DNA of 64,000 nt from Duganella sp. CF517 (GCF_900110275.1 NZ_FODC01000001.1:620001-684000); one strand, 5' to 3'; positions 43,280-53,279 are shown, counted from the stretch's first letter. Numbers and translations: made by a program. Notes: a model not told the origin generated them from the letters alone.

Positions 43280-43648
43280 CTAATTCAGGCTGGCCAAATA
43301 CTGGTTCAAATGCTCGAAATTGAGCGGCTTGGAAAAATGGTGGCTGAAGCCGGCCGCCATCGCCTTGCGCGCCGACTCGCTGTCGGCCGAGCCGCTCAAC
43401 GCGATAATCGGCAAGGCCTCTGTGCCGGGCATGCGGCGAATCGCCCGCACCGCGCCGAAACCATCCATCCAAGGCATCCCCAAATCCATGATGATCGCCT
43501 TCGGCATCGCGTCGCGCACCGAGTCGCACGCCTCGTAACCGTTATGCGCAGCCGATGTCTGGTAGCCGTGGCACTGCAGCAGCGCCGATAACGACTCCAC
43601 CACATCGACATTGTCGTCGACGACCAGTACTTGATTTGCGTTTGCCAT
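43280..43648 (-). CDS. stand-alone CheY-like receiver domain
   Basis: A 122-residue protein that is only a receiver. The acidic pair (VVDDN), the acceptor Asp (IIMDLGMP), the Ser in ALSGSA and the Lys in HFSKPL are all present, so it should be phosphorylated. No output domain is attached; such proteins act by protein contact, like CheY or Spo0F. No histidine kinase is adjacent. Its start is at 43648, facing away from the carboxylesterase across about 190 bases. Confidence 0.93.
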   Translation of the reverse strand: MANANQVLVVDDNVDVVESLSALLQCHGYQTSAAHNGYEACDSVRDAMPKAIIMDLGMPWMDGFGAVRAIRRMPGTEALPIIALSGSADSESARKAMAAGFSHHFSKPLNFEHLNQYLASLN

Positions 43649-43840
43649 GTTTGCCTCGTTAATGATGAGTTCGCGTTATTGATGAGTTCGATGGGTTCGA
43701 TAAGTCATCCTAACAATGCCTATACGCAATGTATGTTCGCTAACGCACCTTGGCCGAACGGCCGTGACCTCGAAAATCGGTCGCCAATGGAAGGGCTTCC
43801 AGCTATAGTTGCCACTCTTTCCTTCCGGGCCACAAAAGAC

Positions 43841-45379
43841 ATGAACAAATTCGGTTTGCTGCTGATCGCCTTCGGCGTTTTCACCTCTTCCCTGACCGTG
43901 TACGCGGCGGCGGCCGGGGCGCCGCGCGCCACCACCGCCACCGGCGTGGTGCAAGGCACGCTGGAGGCGTCCGGCGTGACATCGTATAAAGGCATCCCGT
44001 TCGCCGCGCCGCCGGTGGGCGATTTGCGCTGGAAGGCGCCGCAGCCGGCGCAGAAGTGGACGGGCGTGCGCAAGGCCGACCACTTCGGCCCGCGCGGCAT
44101 GCAACTGCCGCTGTTTAGCGACATGGTGTTCCGCTCCAACGGCATGAGCGAGGACTGCCTGTACCTGAATGTCTGGACACCAGCCAAGTCGCCGAAGGCG
44201 AAGCTGCCGGTGCTGGTGTACTTCTACGGCGGCGGCCTGGCCACCGGCGACGGCTCCGAGCCGCGCTACGACGGCGAGGCCATGGCCGCCAAGGGCATCG
44301 TCACGCTGACCGTCAACTACCGTCTCAACGTGTTCGGCTTCCTGGCGCACCCGGAACTGAGCGCCGAGTCGCCCAACAAGGCATCCGGCAATTACGGCCT
44401 GATGGACCAGGCGGCGGCGCTGAAATGGGTGAAAGACAATATCGCGGCCTTCGGCGGCGATCCCTCGCGCGTGACCATCGCCGGCGAATCGGCCGGTTCG
44501 TGGTCGGTCAGCGCGCAGATGATTTCGCCGTTGTCGAAGGGATTGATCGCCGGCGCCATCGGCGAAAGCGGCTCGCTGCTCGGCATGAACCCGCCACCGG
44601 CACTGGCCGACGCCGAAAAAGCCGGCGCCGCCTTCGCCGAGAACATCGGCGCGCCGACCCTGGCCGCGCTGCGCGCGCTGCCGGCGCAGCAACTGCTCGA
44701 GACGCTGCGCCAGCCGGGCGCGCCATGGTTCAGCGCGACCCGGGACGGCTACGTGCTGCCACGCGCGCCGGGCGCGATGTACGCCGCCGGCGAACAGGCC
44801 AAGGTGCCGCTGCTGGCCGGCTGGAACTCGCACGAGGGCCACTACAAGCAGGTGCTGGGCGACACCGAGCCAACAGAAGAAAACTTCAACGCAGTGCTGA
44901 AAAAATTCTACGGCGACCAGGCCGGCGCCGCGCGTCTCGCCTACGCCGGCGACGTGAAACAGGCGGCAACGGAGCTGGCCAGCGATGGCTTCATCGTCTA
45001 CGGCACGTGGAAGTGGATCGATACGCATGCCCGCACCGGCGGCAAGCCGGTGTATCGTTATTACTACAGCCGCCCGCGCCCCGGCGACACCGGCGCCGCC
45101 CACTCGGCCGAAATAGAATACGCCCTGGGTAACCTCGACGGGAATAAAGTGTATGCGTGGAGCGCCGAGGACCGCGCGCTGTCGACACTGATGCAAGGCT
45201 ACTTCGCCAACTTCATCAAGACCGGCAATCCGAATGGCGCCGGCCTGCCGGAATGGCCGCGCGCCAGCAGCGGCGCGGGTTCCCGCCTGATGCACCTGGA
45301 CGCGACGTCGCGCGCCGTCACCGCCACCGACGACGCCCGCTTCCAGTTCCAGGACGCCGAGATGCAAAAAAAACACTGA
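43841..45379 (+). CDS. type-B carboxylesterase
   Basis: A 512-residue exported alpha/beta hydrolase with a signal peptide ending Val-Tyr-Ala-Ala-Ala-Ala. The oxyanion-hole region is Tyr-Phe-Tyr-Gly-Gly-Gly, the nucleophile elbow Gly-Glu-Ser-Ala-Gly, the acidic residue in Asn-Ser-His-Glu-Gly, and the His in Ala-Ala-His-Ser-Ala-Glu-Ile-Glu-Tyr. The family cleaves carboxylic esters. I start at 43841, at the first residue of the signal peptide; upstream in-frame ATGs to 43631 give a non-signal extension. The ribosome site is weak. Likely monocistronic. Confidence 0.92.
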   Translation: MNKFGLLLIAFGVFTSSLTVYAAAAGAPRATTATGVVQGTLEASGVTSYKGIPFAAPPVGDLRWKAPQPAQKWTGVRKADHFGPRGMQLPLFSDMVFRSNGMSEDCLYLNVWTPAKSPKAKLPVLVYFYGGGLATGDGSEPRYDGEAMAAKGIVTLTVNYRLNVFGFLAHPELSAESPNKASGNYGLMDQAAALKWVKDNIAAFGGDPSRVTIAGESAGSWSVSAQMISPLSKGLIAGAIGESGSLLGMNPPPALADAEKAGAAFAENIGAPTLAALRALPAQQLLETLRQPGAPWFSATRDGYVLPRAPGAMYAAGEQAKVPLLAGWNSHEGHYKQVLGDTEPTEENFNAVLKKFYGDQAGAARLAYAGDVKQAATELASDGFIVYGTWKWIDTHARTGGKPVYRYYYSRPRPGDTGAAHSAEIEYALGNLDGNKVYAWSAEDRALSTLMQGYFANFIKTGNPNGAGLPEWPRASSGAGSRLMHLDATSRAVTATDDARFQFQDAEMQKKH

Positions 45380-45523
45380 CCAGGGCCGGCGGCGGCAAAA
45401 GCGGTTCATGTAAATAATATAAACCGTATCATCGATTGTATTTTATTGTATCTGCCGGTGATACTTTAAGAAGTTGCGATACACTAGTTTCTTTTCTTCT
45501 GACAAAGATCAGGAACACAGAAT

Positions 45524-47911
45524 ATGCGCAAAACATTCGGCTTCGTCGCCATTTGCTTTACGGTGTCCGCCTTCGCGGCCGAACCTTTCGAGGACAAGTT
45601 CCGCCAGCTGGACGAGGTTCTCCCCAGCGCGAACACCTACCGCACCGCCTCCGGCGCCCCCGGCGCCGCCTACTGGCAGCAGCGCGCGGACTACACCATC
45701 CGCGCCACCCTCGACGAAGCCAAACGCTCTCTCACCGGCAGCGAGCAAATCCGCTACCACAACAAGTCGCCCGACACGCTGAACTACCTGTGGGTGCAGC
45801 TGGACCAGAACATCTTCAAAAAGGACTCCGACGCGCGCATGATGTTGACGCAGCCGTCGCGCGAGGCGTGGGCCAAGCCGCCGACCGCGAACGACAGCTA
45901 CAAGTTCGAAGGCCTGCGCGGCGTGCTGGCCGGCCGCGACTTCGACGGCGGCTTCAAGATCAAGAGCGTGAGCGCCGGCGGCCAGCCGCTGAAATACGTC
46001 ATCAACCGCACGATGATGCGCATCGACCTGCCGACACCTTTGAAGCCGGGCCAGAGCTACGCCTTCAATATCGACTGGTCCTACAACATCAACGAACAAA
46101 AAGTGCTGGGCGGGCGCTCCGGCTACGAGAGCTTCGAGGAAGACAAGAACGACCTGTTCGAAATCGCCCAGTGGTTCCCGCGCATGGCGGCCTACTACGA
46201 CGTGACGGGCTGGCAGCACAAGCAGTTCCTCGGCGCCGGCGAGTTCACGCTGGAATTCGGCGACTACGACGTCCAGCTGACGGTGCCGGCCGACCACGTG
46301 GTGGCCTCCACCGGCGACCTGCAAAATCCCGGCGAGGTGCTGAGCGCGGCGCAGCGCGACCGCCTGGCCAAGGCGAAGACCGCCACCAAGCCGGTGCTCA
46401 TCGTCACCCAGGAGGAAGCGGAAAAGGCCGAGAAATCCGTCAGCACCGCCACCAAGACCTGGCACTACAAGGCCGCCAACGTGCGCGACTTCGCGTGGGC
46501 GTCGAGCCGCAAGTTTATCTGGGACGCGCAAGGCTACAAAAAGGACGGCACCAACGTGATGGCGATGTCCTACTATCCGAAGGAAGGCAATCCGCTGTGG
46601 GGCCAGTACAGCACCCAGGCCATCATCCATACCATCGAGCAGTACAACAAGTACAGCTTCGACTACCCCTACCCTGCGGCGATCTCGGTCAACGGTCCGG
46701 TGGGCGGCATGGAATACCCGATGATCTCGTTCAACGGTCCGCGTCCGACCAAGGACAAGAAGACCGGCGCGCTGACCTGGTCGCAGCAGACCAAGTATGG
46801 CCTGATCGGCGTGATCATCCACGAGGTGGGCCACAACTACTACCCGATGATCATCAACTCGGACGAGCGCCAGTGGACCTGGATGGATGAAGGGCTTAAC
46901 ACCTTCGTACAGTATCTGGCAGAGCAGGCGTGGGAACAAAACTACCCGTCGCGCCGGGGCGAGCCGCGCAACATCGTCGATTACATGCGCAGCCGGAACC
47001 AGGTGCCGATCATGACCAACTCGGAGTCGCTGCTTCAATTCGGGAACAACGCCTACGCCAAGCCGGCCACCGCGCTCAATATCCTGCGCGAGACCATTCT
47101 CGGACGTGAGCTGTTCGATTACGCCTTCAAGGAATACGCCAGCCGCTGGAAGTTCAAGCGCCCCACCCCGGCCGATTTCTTCCGCACGATGGAAGACGCC
47201 TCCGGCACGGATCTGGACTGGTTCTGGCGCGGCTGGTTCTACACCACCGACGCGGTCGACATCAGCGTCGACGGCATCAGCGAATACGGCGTGAGCACCA
47301 AGGACCCGGAAAAGGAAAAGGCCTGGAAGAAGGCGCAGAAAGAGGCGGAGCCGATTTCTGTTTCGCAGCAGTTGAACAAGGCGATGCCGAAGCGCCTTGA
47401 CAGCCATCCGGAGCTAAAGGACTTCTACAACGAGCATGACGAGTTCACCGTCACCAACAAGGACCGCAACAGCTACGCGGAGGCGGTCGGGAAGCTGGAG
47501 CCGTGGGAGAAGAAGCTGCTCGACCAGGGCAAGCACCTGTACCTGGTGGACTTCTCGAACATCGGTGGCCTGGTCATGCCGCTGGTGCTGGAGATTGAAC
47601 TCAAGAGCGGCAAGAAGTACATCGAGCGCGTTCCCGCCGAAGTATGGCGCTTCTCGCCGAAGAAGATCACCAAGTTGATCGTCACCGACGAGCCGATGGT
47701 CGGCCTGACGCAGGACCCGTACTGGGAGACCGCCGATATCGACACCAGCAACAATGCCTGGCCGCGCAAGCTGACGCAGTCGCGCGTGGAGCTGTTCAAG
47801 ACCGAACGTGACCGCAATAACCTGATGCGCGACTTCAATACCCCGCTCAAGGTCAAGGGTGACAAGTCCGGCAAAGCGGACGACGACAACAAGGACGCGG
47901 CGGACGAATGA
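45524..47911 (+). CDS. M1-family zinc metallopeptidase
   Basis: A 795-residue exported peptidase with a signal peptide (cleavage after Ala-Phe-Ala-Ala). The zinc site is His433-Glu434-x-x-His437 with the third ligand Glu456 in Trp-Met-Asp-Glu-Gly, exactly the HExxH-x18-E spacing of the gluzincins. An aminopeptidase N-like beta domain precedes it, and an extended C-terminal part with Lys-rich charged segments follows. The usual GAMEN motif reads Gly-Gly-Met-Glu-Tyr here, as in the Bacteroidetes-type M1 subgroup. It is first of three overlapping genes (next start overlaps by four bases). Confidence 0.93.
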   Translation: MRKTFGFVAICFTVSAFAAEPFEDKFRQLDEVLPSANTYRTASGAPGAAYWQQRADYTIRATLDEAKRSLTGSEQIRYHNKSPDTLNYLWVQLDQNIFKKDSDARMMLTQPSREAWAKPPTANDSYKFEGLRGVLAGRDFDGGFKIKSVSAGGQPLKYVINRTMMRIDLPTPLKPGQSYAFNIDWSYNINEQKVLGGRSGYESFEEDKNDLFEIAQWFPRMAAYYDVTGWQHKQFLGAGEFTLEFGDYDVQLTVPADHVVASTGDLQNPGEVLSAAQRDRLAKAKTATKPVLIVTQEEAEKAEKSVSTATKTWHYKAANVRDFAWASSRKFIWDAQGYKKDGTNVMAMSYYPKEGNPLWGQYSTQAIIHTIEQYNKYSFDYPYPAAISVNGPVGGMEYPMISFNGPRPTKDKKTGALTWSQQTKYGLIGVIIHEVGHNYYPMIINSDERQWTWMDEGLNTFVQYLAEQAWEQNYPSRRGEPRNIVDYMRSRNQVPIMTNSESLLQFGNNAYAKPATALNILRETILGRELFDYAFKEYASRWKFKRPTPADFFRTMEDASGTDLDWFWRGWFYTTDAVDISVDGISEYGVSTKDPEKEKAWKKAQKEAEPISVSQQLNKAMPKRLDSHPELKDFYNEHDEFTVTNKDRNSYAEAVGKLEPWEKKLLDQGKHLYLVDFSNIGGLVMPLVLEIELKSGKKYIERVPAEVWRFSPKKITKLIVTDEPMVGLTQDPYWETADIDTSNNAWPRKLTQSRVELFKTERDRNNLMRDFNTPLKVKGDKSGKADDDNKDAADE

Positions 47912-48402
47912 CCCCGCGCGCCCTACGCTCGTTGGCCTTGGCCGTGCTGGCATTCGCCGGCACGGCGGCCGGCGCCCACAATTTTCACATGGGCATAGCC
48001 GATATCAGCTACAACGAGCGCACCGGCAACACCGAAATCGTACACACCTATACGTCGCACGATGTCTCCACCTTGCTCGCCAATCTGTACGGCCGCAGTT
48101 TCGACCTGGGCCAGGCGGACAGCGAACAACCGCTGCGCCGCTACGTCGAAAAGCAGTTCCAGCTCGCCGGCCCGGATAACCAGCGGCTGCCGCTGCAATG
48201 GATCGGCGTGAAGGCCGACGCCGACAGCGTCGTCATCTTCCAGGAGATCGCCGGCACCAGACTCAAACCCGGCACTCGCATTCACAACCTTCTGCTGATA
48301 GACTTCCTGCCTTCGCAAAAGAACACAGTGAACCTGCAAACAGATGGCGCCATCCAAACCCTCATTTTCGATCAAGACCACATCGATCAAACCGTGCGCT
48401 AA
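47908..48402 (+). CDS. DUF6702-like periplasmic protein
   Basis: A 164-residue exported protein with a signal peptide ending Ala-Gly-Ala. The mature start His-Asn-Phe-His-Met-Gly and the segment Glu-Ile-Val-His-Thr-Tyr, followed by a beta-rich middle, match the small DUF6702 family, of unknown function, which is usually found next to M1 peptidases or TonB receptors. Its ATG overlaps the peptidase stop (ATGA) and its 3' end overlaps the receptor gene by 59 bases, so all three must be co-transcribed. Confidence 0.8.
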   Translation: MTPRALRSLALAVLAFAGTAAGAHNFHMGIADISYNERTGNTEIVHTYTSHDVSTLLANLYGRSFDLGQADSEQPLRRYVEKQFQLAGPDNQRLPLQWIGVKADADSVVIFQEIAGTRLKPGTRIHNLLLIDFLPSQKNTVNLQTDGAIQTLIFDQDHIDQTVR

Positions 48403-50431
48403 GCGTCTGATCCCGCTGGCGCTGGCGACGATCGCCTTCCACGCACCGGCCCACGCCGACGAACTGCTGCAAAGGGTGACCATCGACGGTTCGCGCGCCA
48501 ACCAGTTAGGCGTCGCCGATGCCGCCAGCGCCGGCAGCGTGTCGCAAAAGGAGCTGGCGGCTCGCACCGTCTACCGTCCGGGCGAACTGCTGGAAGCGAT
48601 GCCCGGCCTGATCGTCAGCCAGCATAGCGGCGAAGGCAAGGCCAATCAGTTCTACCTGCGCGGCTTCAATCTGGACCACGGCACCGACCTGCGCACCACC
48701 GTCGACGACATGCCGGTCAACCAGCGCAGCCACGCGCACGGCCAGGGTTGGACCGATCTCAATTTCCTGATACCGGAACTGGCGGTGCGGCTCGATTACA
48801 AAAAAGGCCCCTACTCCGCCGAGGACGGCGACTTCGCCTCCGCCGGCGCGGCATCGGTGGTGTACGCCAACCGGCTGACGCAAGGCCTTGCCAGCGTATC
48901 GGCCGGCCAGAACGGCTATGGCCGCGCGCTGCTCGCGGATTCCGTCGAACTGCCGCGCGGCAGCCTGCTGTACGCGCTGGAAGTGCTGCACAACGACGGA
49001 CCGTTCGAAAATCCGGACAACTATCAAAAGCTCAACGCGGTGCTGCGCTACAGCGAAGGCTACGCCAACAACGGCTTCAATATCGGTTTGATGGCGTACC
49101 GCGCGGACTGGAACGCCACCGACCAGATTCCGCTGCGCGCGGTGCGGGACGGACAGATCGGCCGCTACGGCGCCATCGACCCGACCGACGGCGGCGAGGC
49201 GCACCGCTACAGCCTATCGGGCGCGTGGCGCCGCACGACGCAGGATAGTTCCTCCAAGGTCAACGCCTACATCATCGCCAACCAGTTGGACCTGTTCTCC
49301 AATTTCACCTACTTCATGGACGATCCGGTACGTGGCGACCAGTTCGCGCAGCCGGACAAGCGCGTGACCAGCGGCCTGAATGCGAGCCATAGCTGGCACC
49401 AGCACGGCGAGGGCTGGAACAGCGAGACCACCATCGGCCTGCAACTGCAGAACGATAATATCTTCAATGGTTTGTACAACACGCAGGCGCGCCAACGCGT
49501 CTCCACCACGCGCCAGGACCACATCGTCGAGTCCAGCGCCGGCCTGTTCATCGAGAACAGCACGCGCTGGAACGACGCATGGCGCACGGTGGCCGGCGCG
49601 CGTATCGATGGCTACCGCTTCGACGTGGGCAGCGATCTGGCGGCCAACTCCGGCACCGCCGACGAACACCTGGCCAGCCCTAGCCTTAGCGTTATCTACG
49701 GGCCGTGGAAGACGGCCGAGCTGTACGCCAATATCGGCATCGGCTTCCACAGCAACGACGCGCGCGGCGCCACGATCGCCATCGATCCGAAAACCGGACT
49801 GGCGACCGGCAGGGTCTCGCCGTTGGTGCGTTCACGCGGCATGGAGTTGGGCGCGCGCAGCACCTGGCTTCCAGGCCTGCAGTCGTCGTTCTCGATCTAC
49901 CGCCTGGATTTCGATTCCGAGCTGACCTTTGTCGGCGACGCCGGCACCACCGAGGCGGGGCCACCGAGCCGCCGCTACGGCGTGGAATTGTCGAACTACT
50001 ACAAGCCGCTCAAATGGCTGTCGGTCGACCTGGATTTGGCCTATGCGCGCGCGCGCACGCGCGGCGAAGCGCCGGATGGCAACCGCATCTCCGGAGCGAT
50101 CGAGGGGACCGGCCAGCTGGCGGTGACTGTCGATAATGGCGGGCCGTTTTCCGGTTCGCTGAAGCTGCGCTACTTCGGTCCGCGTCCGCTGATCGAAGAC
50201 AACAGCGTACGCTCCAATTCCAGCATGACCCTGAACGGCCGCCTGGGCTGGAAGATCGCCCCCGACCTGTCGCTGGAACTAGAGGCGTTCAACCTGACCA
50301 ACCGCCGCGATTCCGCCATCGATTACTACTACGCCTCGCAGTTGAGGGGCGAAGCGGAGCCGGTGACCGACATCCATTTCCACCCCATCGAATCGCGCTC
50401 GCTGCGGGCGACGCTGCTCAAGACCTTCTAA
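48344..50431 (+). CDS. TonB-dependent outer membrane receptor
   Basis: A 695-residue receptor with a signal peptide ending Ala-His-Ala. The ATG at 48344 is forced: an in-frame stop lies at 48329 and no other start codon precedes the signal peptide. The plug holds Leu-Leu-Glu-Ala-Met-Pro-Gly-Leu-Ile-Val and Leu-Arg-Gly-Phe-Asn-Leu, and a His-rich loop follows (Arg-Ser-His-Ala-His-Gly-Gln-Gly). The barrel ends in Phe. The gene begins inside the DUF6702 gene in another frame. Together with the M1 peptidase it suggests import of a peptide or a peptide-bound cofactor; this is inference from arrangement. Confidence 0.93.
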   Translation: MAPSKPSFSIKTTSIKPCAKRLIPLALATIAFHAPAHADELLQRVTIDGSRANQLGVADAASAGSVSQKELAARTVYRPGELLEAMPGLIVSQHSGEGKANQFYLRGFNLDHGTDLRTTVDDMPVNQRSHAHGQGWTDLNFLIPELAVRLDYKKGPYSAEDGDFASAGAASVVYANRLTQGLASVSAGQNGYGRALLADSVELPRGSLLYALEVLHNDGPFENPDNYQKLNAVLRYSEGYANNGFNIGLMAYRADWNATDQIPLRAVRDGQIGRYGAIDPTDGGEAHRYSLSGAWRRTTQDSSSKVNAYIIANQLDLFSNFTYFMDDPVRGDQFAQPDKRVTSGLNASHSWHQHGEGWNSETTIGLQLQNDNIFNGLYNTQARQRVSTTRQDHIVESSAGLFIENSTRWNDAWRTVAGARIDGYRFDVGSDLAANSGTADEHLASPSLSVIYGPWKTAELYANIGIGFHSNDARGATIAIDPKTGLATGRVSPLVRSRGMELGARSTWLPGLQSSFSIYRLDFDSELTFVGDAGTTEAGPPSRRYGVELSNYYKPLKWLSVDLDLAYARARTRGEAPDGNRISGAIEGTGQLAVTVDNGGPFSGSLKLRYFGPRPLIEDNSVRSNSSMTLNGRLGWKIAPDLSLELEAFNLTNRRDSAIDYYYASQLRGEAEPVTDIHFHPIESRSLRATLLKTF

Positions 50432-51457
50432 TCAGCCGGCGCGCTCGTTCAGCATCGGGAAGCCGCGCTGGTGCCACACCGGATAGGCCGGCGACACGTC
50501 GCTGGCCGCTTCCAGCAGCGCGTTCTGCTCCGGGCTCAAACGCCAGCCGGTGGCGCCGATGTTATCGATCAGTTGCTGTTCGTCGCGCGCGCCGATGATG
50601 ACGCTGGAGATGGTCTGCTTCCCCAGCAGCCAGTTCAGCGCCACCTGCGGCACGGTCTTGCCGGTTTGTTCGGCCACCACGTCCAGCGCGTCGACGATGC
50701 GGAACAGGCGCTCCTCCTCGAAATGCGGGCCGGTGCCGGCGATGTCGTGTGCGCGGGTGCCCGGCTTGGCCGGCTGTCCGCGCCGGATCTTCCCGGTCAG
50801 CTTGCCCCAGCCCAGCGGGCTCCAGACCATCGCGCCGACGCCCTGATCCTCGCCCAGCGGCATCAGCTCCCATTCGTAGTCGCGGTTCAGCAGCGAGTAG
50901 TAGATCTGGTGCGCGACGTGGCGCGGATAGCCGTAGCGGTCCGACACCGCCAGCGATTTCATCATGTGCCAGCCGGAGAAGTTGGAGCCGCCGATGTAGC
51001 GCACCTTGCCGTCGCGGACCAGCTGGTCCAGCGTCGACAGCGTCTCTTCGACCGGCGTGTTGTTGTCCTGGCCGTGCAGCTGCAGCAGGTCGACATGCTC
51101 GACACCCAGGCGCCGCAGGCAGTTGTCGACGGCATCGATCAAATGCTGGCGCGAGGAGCCGAAATCGTTGGCGCCGCCGCCGGTGGGGAAAGTGACCTTG
51201 GTGGAGATGAGCAGGCGGTTGCGCTTGCCCTTGATGGCTTGGCCCAGCACTTCCTCCGCCAGGCCATCCGAATAGACGTCGGCGGTGTCGAACATCGACA
51301 CGCCGTGTTCAAGGCATACATCGATCAGGCGCGAAGCGCCGCCGGCATCGGTGCTGCCCCAGGCTTTGAAGAAGTCGTTGCCGCCTCCAAAAGTCGCCGT
51401 GCCAAAACTGAGCTCCGGCACGCGCAAACCGGATTTTCCTAAACGATTGTGATTCAT
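50432..51457 (-). CDS. aldo/keto reductase
   Basis: A 341-residue TIM-barrel oxidoreductase. The catalytic tetrad is visible: Asp and Tyr in FDTADVYSDG, Lys in ISTKVTF, His in LLQLHGQD. The NADPH site near the C-terminus has Ile-Ile-Gly-Ala-Arg. GGAGGG before 51457 decides the start. It reduces aldehydes or ketones with NADPH; substrate unknown. Its stop codon immediately adjoins that of the TonB receptor gene on the other strand, with no spacer. Confidence 0.94.
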   Translation of the reverse strand: MNHNRLGKSGLRVPELSFGTATFGGGNDFFKAWGSTDAGGASRLIDVCLEHGVSMFDTADVYSDGLAEEVLGQAIKGKRNRLLISTKVTFPTGGGANDFGSSRQHLIDAVDNCLRRLGVEHVDLLQLHGQDNNTPVEETLSTLDQLVRDGKVRYIGGSNFSGWHMMKSLAVSDRYGYPRHVAHQIYYSLLNRDYEWELMPLGEDQGVGAMVWSPLGWGKLTGKIRRGQPAKPGTRAHDIAGTGPHFEEERLFRIVDALDVVAEQTGKTVPQVALNWLLGKQTISSVIIGARDEQQLIDNIGATGWRLSPEQNALLEAASDVSPAYPVWHQRGFPMLNERAG

Positions 51458-51566
51458 GGCTACCCTCCAGAACGTGAAACGCGCCACGGCAAGGTGGCGC
51501 GTTGGTTCCCGATTGTAGCGCGGACGACAACATCACGTCGTCCGCCAAATTAAAAGCCTACCCGAA

Positions 51567-53279
51567 TCAGAACTCTTCCCATTCGCCGCTCGACGTCGCG
51601 GCGGCGGTGGTCTTGGCCTTCTGCGGCGATGCCAACGGCTTGGCGGCGGGCTTCGCCACCGGCTTCGGAGGCAGCTTCTTCGCCACCGGCGCGCTACGCA
51701 CGGCCGGACGTGCCGGCGGCGTGTAGCTGACCTGCTGCGCGCCGATCGTGAACGCGCTGACCACACGTTCGAGTGCATCCGCCTGGTCGCGCAGGGTTTG
51801 CGCAGCCGCCGCGGTTTGCTCCACCAGGGCCGAATTCTGCTGCGTGGTTTCGTCCATCTGCGTGATCGACTGGTGCACCTGGGCGATACCGTCGTTCTGT
51901 TCCTGGGTGGCGGCGCTGATTTCGCCGACGATGTCGGTCACCTGCTTGATGCTGGAGACGACTTCGTTCATCGTCGAACCGGCCTGCTCGACCAGCTTGG
52001 TGCCGGAACCGACTTTTTCGACCGAATCGTCGATCAGCGCCTTGATCTCTTTCGCCGCCGCCGCCGAACGCTGCGCCAGGTTGCGCACTTCGGTCGCAAC
52101 GACCGCGAAGCCGCGACCTTGCTCACCGGCGCGCGCCGCTTCGACCGCCGCGTTCAACGCCAGGATATTGGTCTGGAAGGCGATGCCGTCGATGACCGAG
52201 ATGATGTCGACGATCTTGCGCGACGATTCGTTGATCGAACCCATGGTCACGACCACCTGTTCGACCACGCTGCCGCCCTGCGCCGCGACGTCGGACGCCG
52301 AGCGTGCCAGCTGGTTGGCCTGGCGCGCGTTGTCGGCGTTCTGGCCGACGGTGGACGTCAACTGCTCCATGCTGGCGGCGGTTTCCTCCAGCGAGGCGGC
52401 CTGCGACGAGGTGCGGTTCGACAGGTCGCCGGTGCCCGATGCGATCTGCTGCGAAGCCGTGCCGACCGCGCTGGTGGCGGCGCGCACGGTGTCGATCACG
52501 CCGGCGATCTGCTCCAGCAGCTTGTTGAAGGCGACGGCGGTGTGGCCGATTTCGTCCATGCGCTGGACCGGGATCTTCTGCGTCAGGTCGAGCGTCTGGC
52601 TGACGTTGACCAGGGTGCTGCGGATGCTTTCGAGGCTGTTCTTGATGATGCTATAGAGCTGCCAGGCCAGCGCGCCGGTCACCAGCAGGCCAAGCACGAT
52701 CACCGACAGCATCAGGCGGAACGCGAAGGTGTACGCCGCGCTGCTCTCGTTGCGGATATCGTCGCTCAGCTTGTTGTTATAGGCGATGTGGTCGTCGAAG
52801 CCTTTTTTCAGCGCGCCGGCGGTCAGTGCCAGCGGCGTGCCGGGCATCAGCGTCGCGCGCACCGCGTCCATGTCGCCGGCGTGGGCGCCGGCCAGGAACG
52901 GAATCAGCGCCTGGCGATAGGCCGCCATGTTGGCCTTGTCGGCCTCCAGCAGCTTGCGGTCGGTCTCGTCGAAGATGCGTTCCTTTTCATAGGTCGCGAT
53001 GACGGTGTCGAACTTGGCATGGGCGTCGTTGTACGCCTTGTCCAGCGCCGTCTTGTCGGTCAGGTTGGAGAACACCGACAGGCGGTAGCCGGCCAGGCGG
53101 CTATCCGCGAGGTAGCCTTTGGCCTCGTTCAGGCCCGCGATGCTGGGGTCTAAACGGGTTTGCACCAGGTCCAGCCGCGCTTGGGCGCGCGACAATTGAT
53201 TCAGGCCGGTGAAGCCGACGAAGATCAGCGCCAGCAGCGCCAATGACAGGGTCAGAATCAAGCGCTTGGTAATAGTCAT
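51567..53279 (-). CDS. methyl-accepting chemotaxis protein with C-terminal EWEEF pentapeptide
   Basis: A 570-residue transducer: membrane helix 1 (about 7-28), a periplasmic four-helix-bundle sensor (30-185), helix 2 (about 190-212), HAMP (212-265) and a signalling hairpin. The highly conserved tip (Arg-Asn-Leu-Ala-Gln-Arg-Ser-Ala) lies in the latter. A Lys/Pro/Ala-rich flexible linker then leads to a terminal Glu-Trp-Glu-Glu-Phe, an xWxxF pentapeptide of the type that tethers CheR/CheB. ATG 53279 is preferred; 53294 (five codons earlier) is possible. Ligand unknown; no other che genes are nearby. Confidence 0.94.
   Translation of the reverse strand: MTITKRLILTLSLALLALIFVGFTGLNQLSRAQARLDLVQTRLDPSIAGLNEAKGYLADSRLAGYRLSVFSNLTDKTALDKAYNDAHAKFDTVIATYEKERIFDETDRKLLEADKANMAAYRQALIPFLAGAHAGDMDAVRATLMPGTPLALTAGALKKGFDDHIAYNNKLSDDIRNESSAAYTFAFRLMLSVIVLGLLVTGALAWQLYSIIKNSLESIRSTLVNVSQTLDLTQKIPVQRMDEIGHTAVAFNKLLEQIAGVIDTVRAATSAVGTASQQIASGTGDLSNRTSSQAASLEETAASMEQLTSTVGQNADNARQANQLARSASDVAAQGGSVVEQVVVTMGSINESSRKIVDIISVIDGIAFQTNILALNAAVEAARAGEQGRGFAVVATEVRNLAQRSAAAAKEIKALIDDSVEKVGSGTKLVEQAGSTMNEVVSSIKQVTDIVGEISAATQEQNDGIAQVHQSITQMDETTQQNSALVEQTAAAAQTLRDQADALERVVSAFTIGAQQVSYTPPARPAVRSAPVAKKLPPKPVAKPAAKPLASPQKAKTTAAATSSGEWEEF

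Noticed and set aside
51520..51545. Inverted repeat GCGGACGAC / GTCGTCCGC between the MCP and aldo/keto reductase genes as a terminator
   Set aside because: No U-run follows on the strand that would need one; could be chance in a GC-rich spacer.
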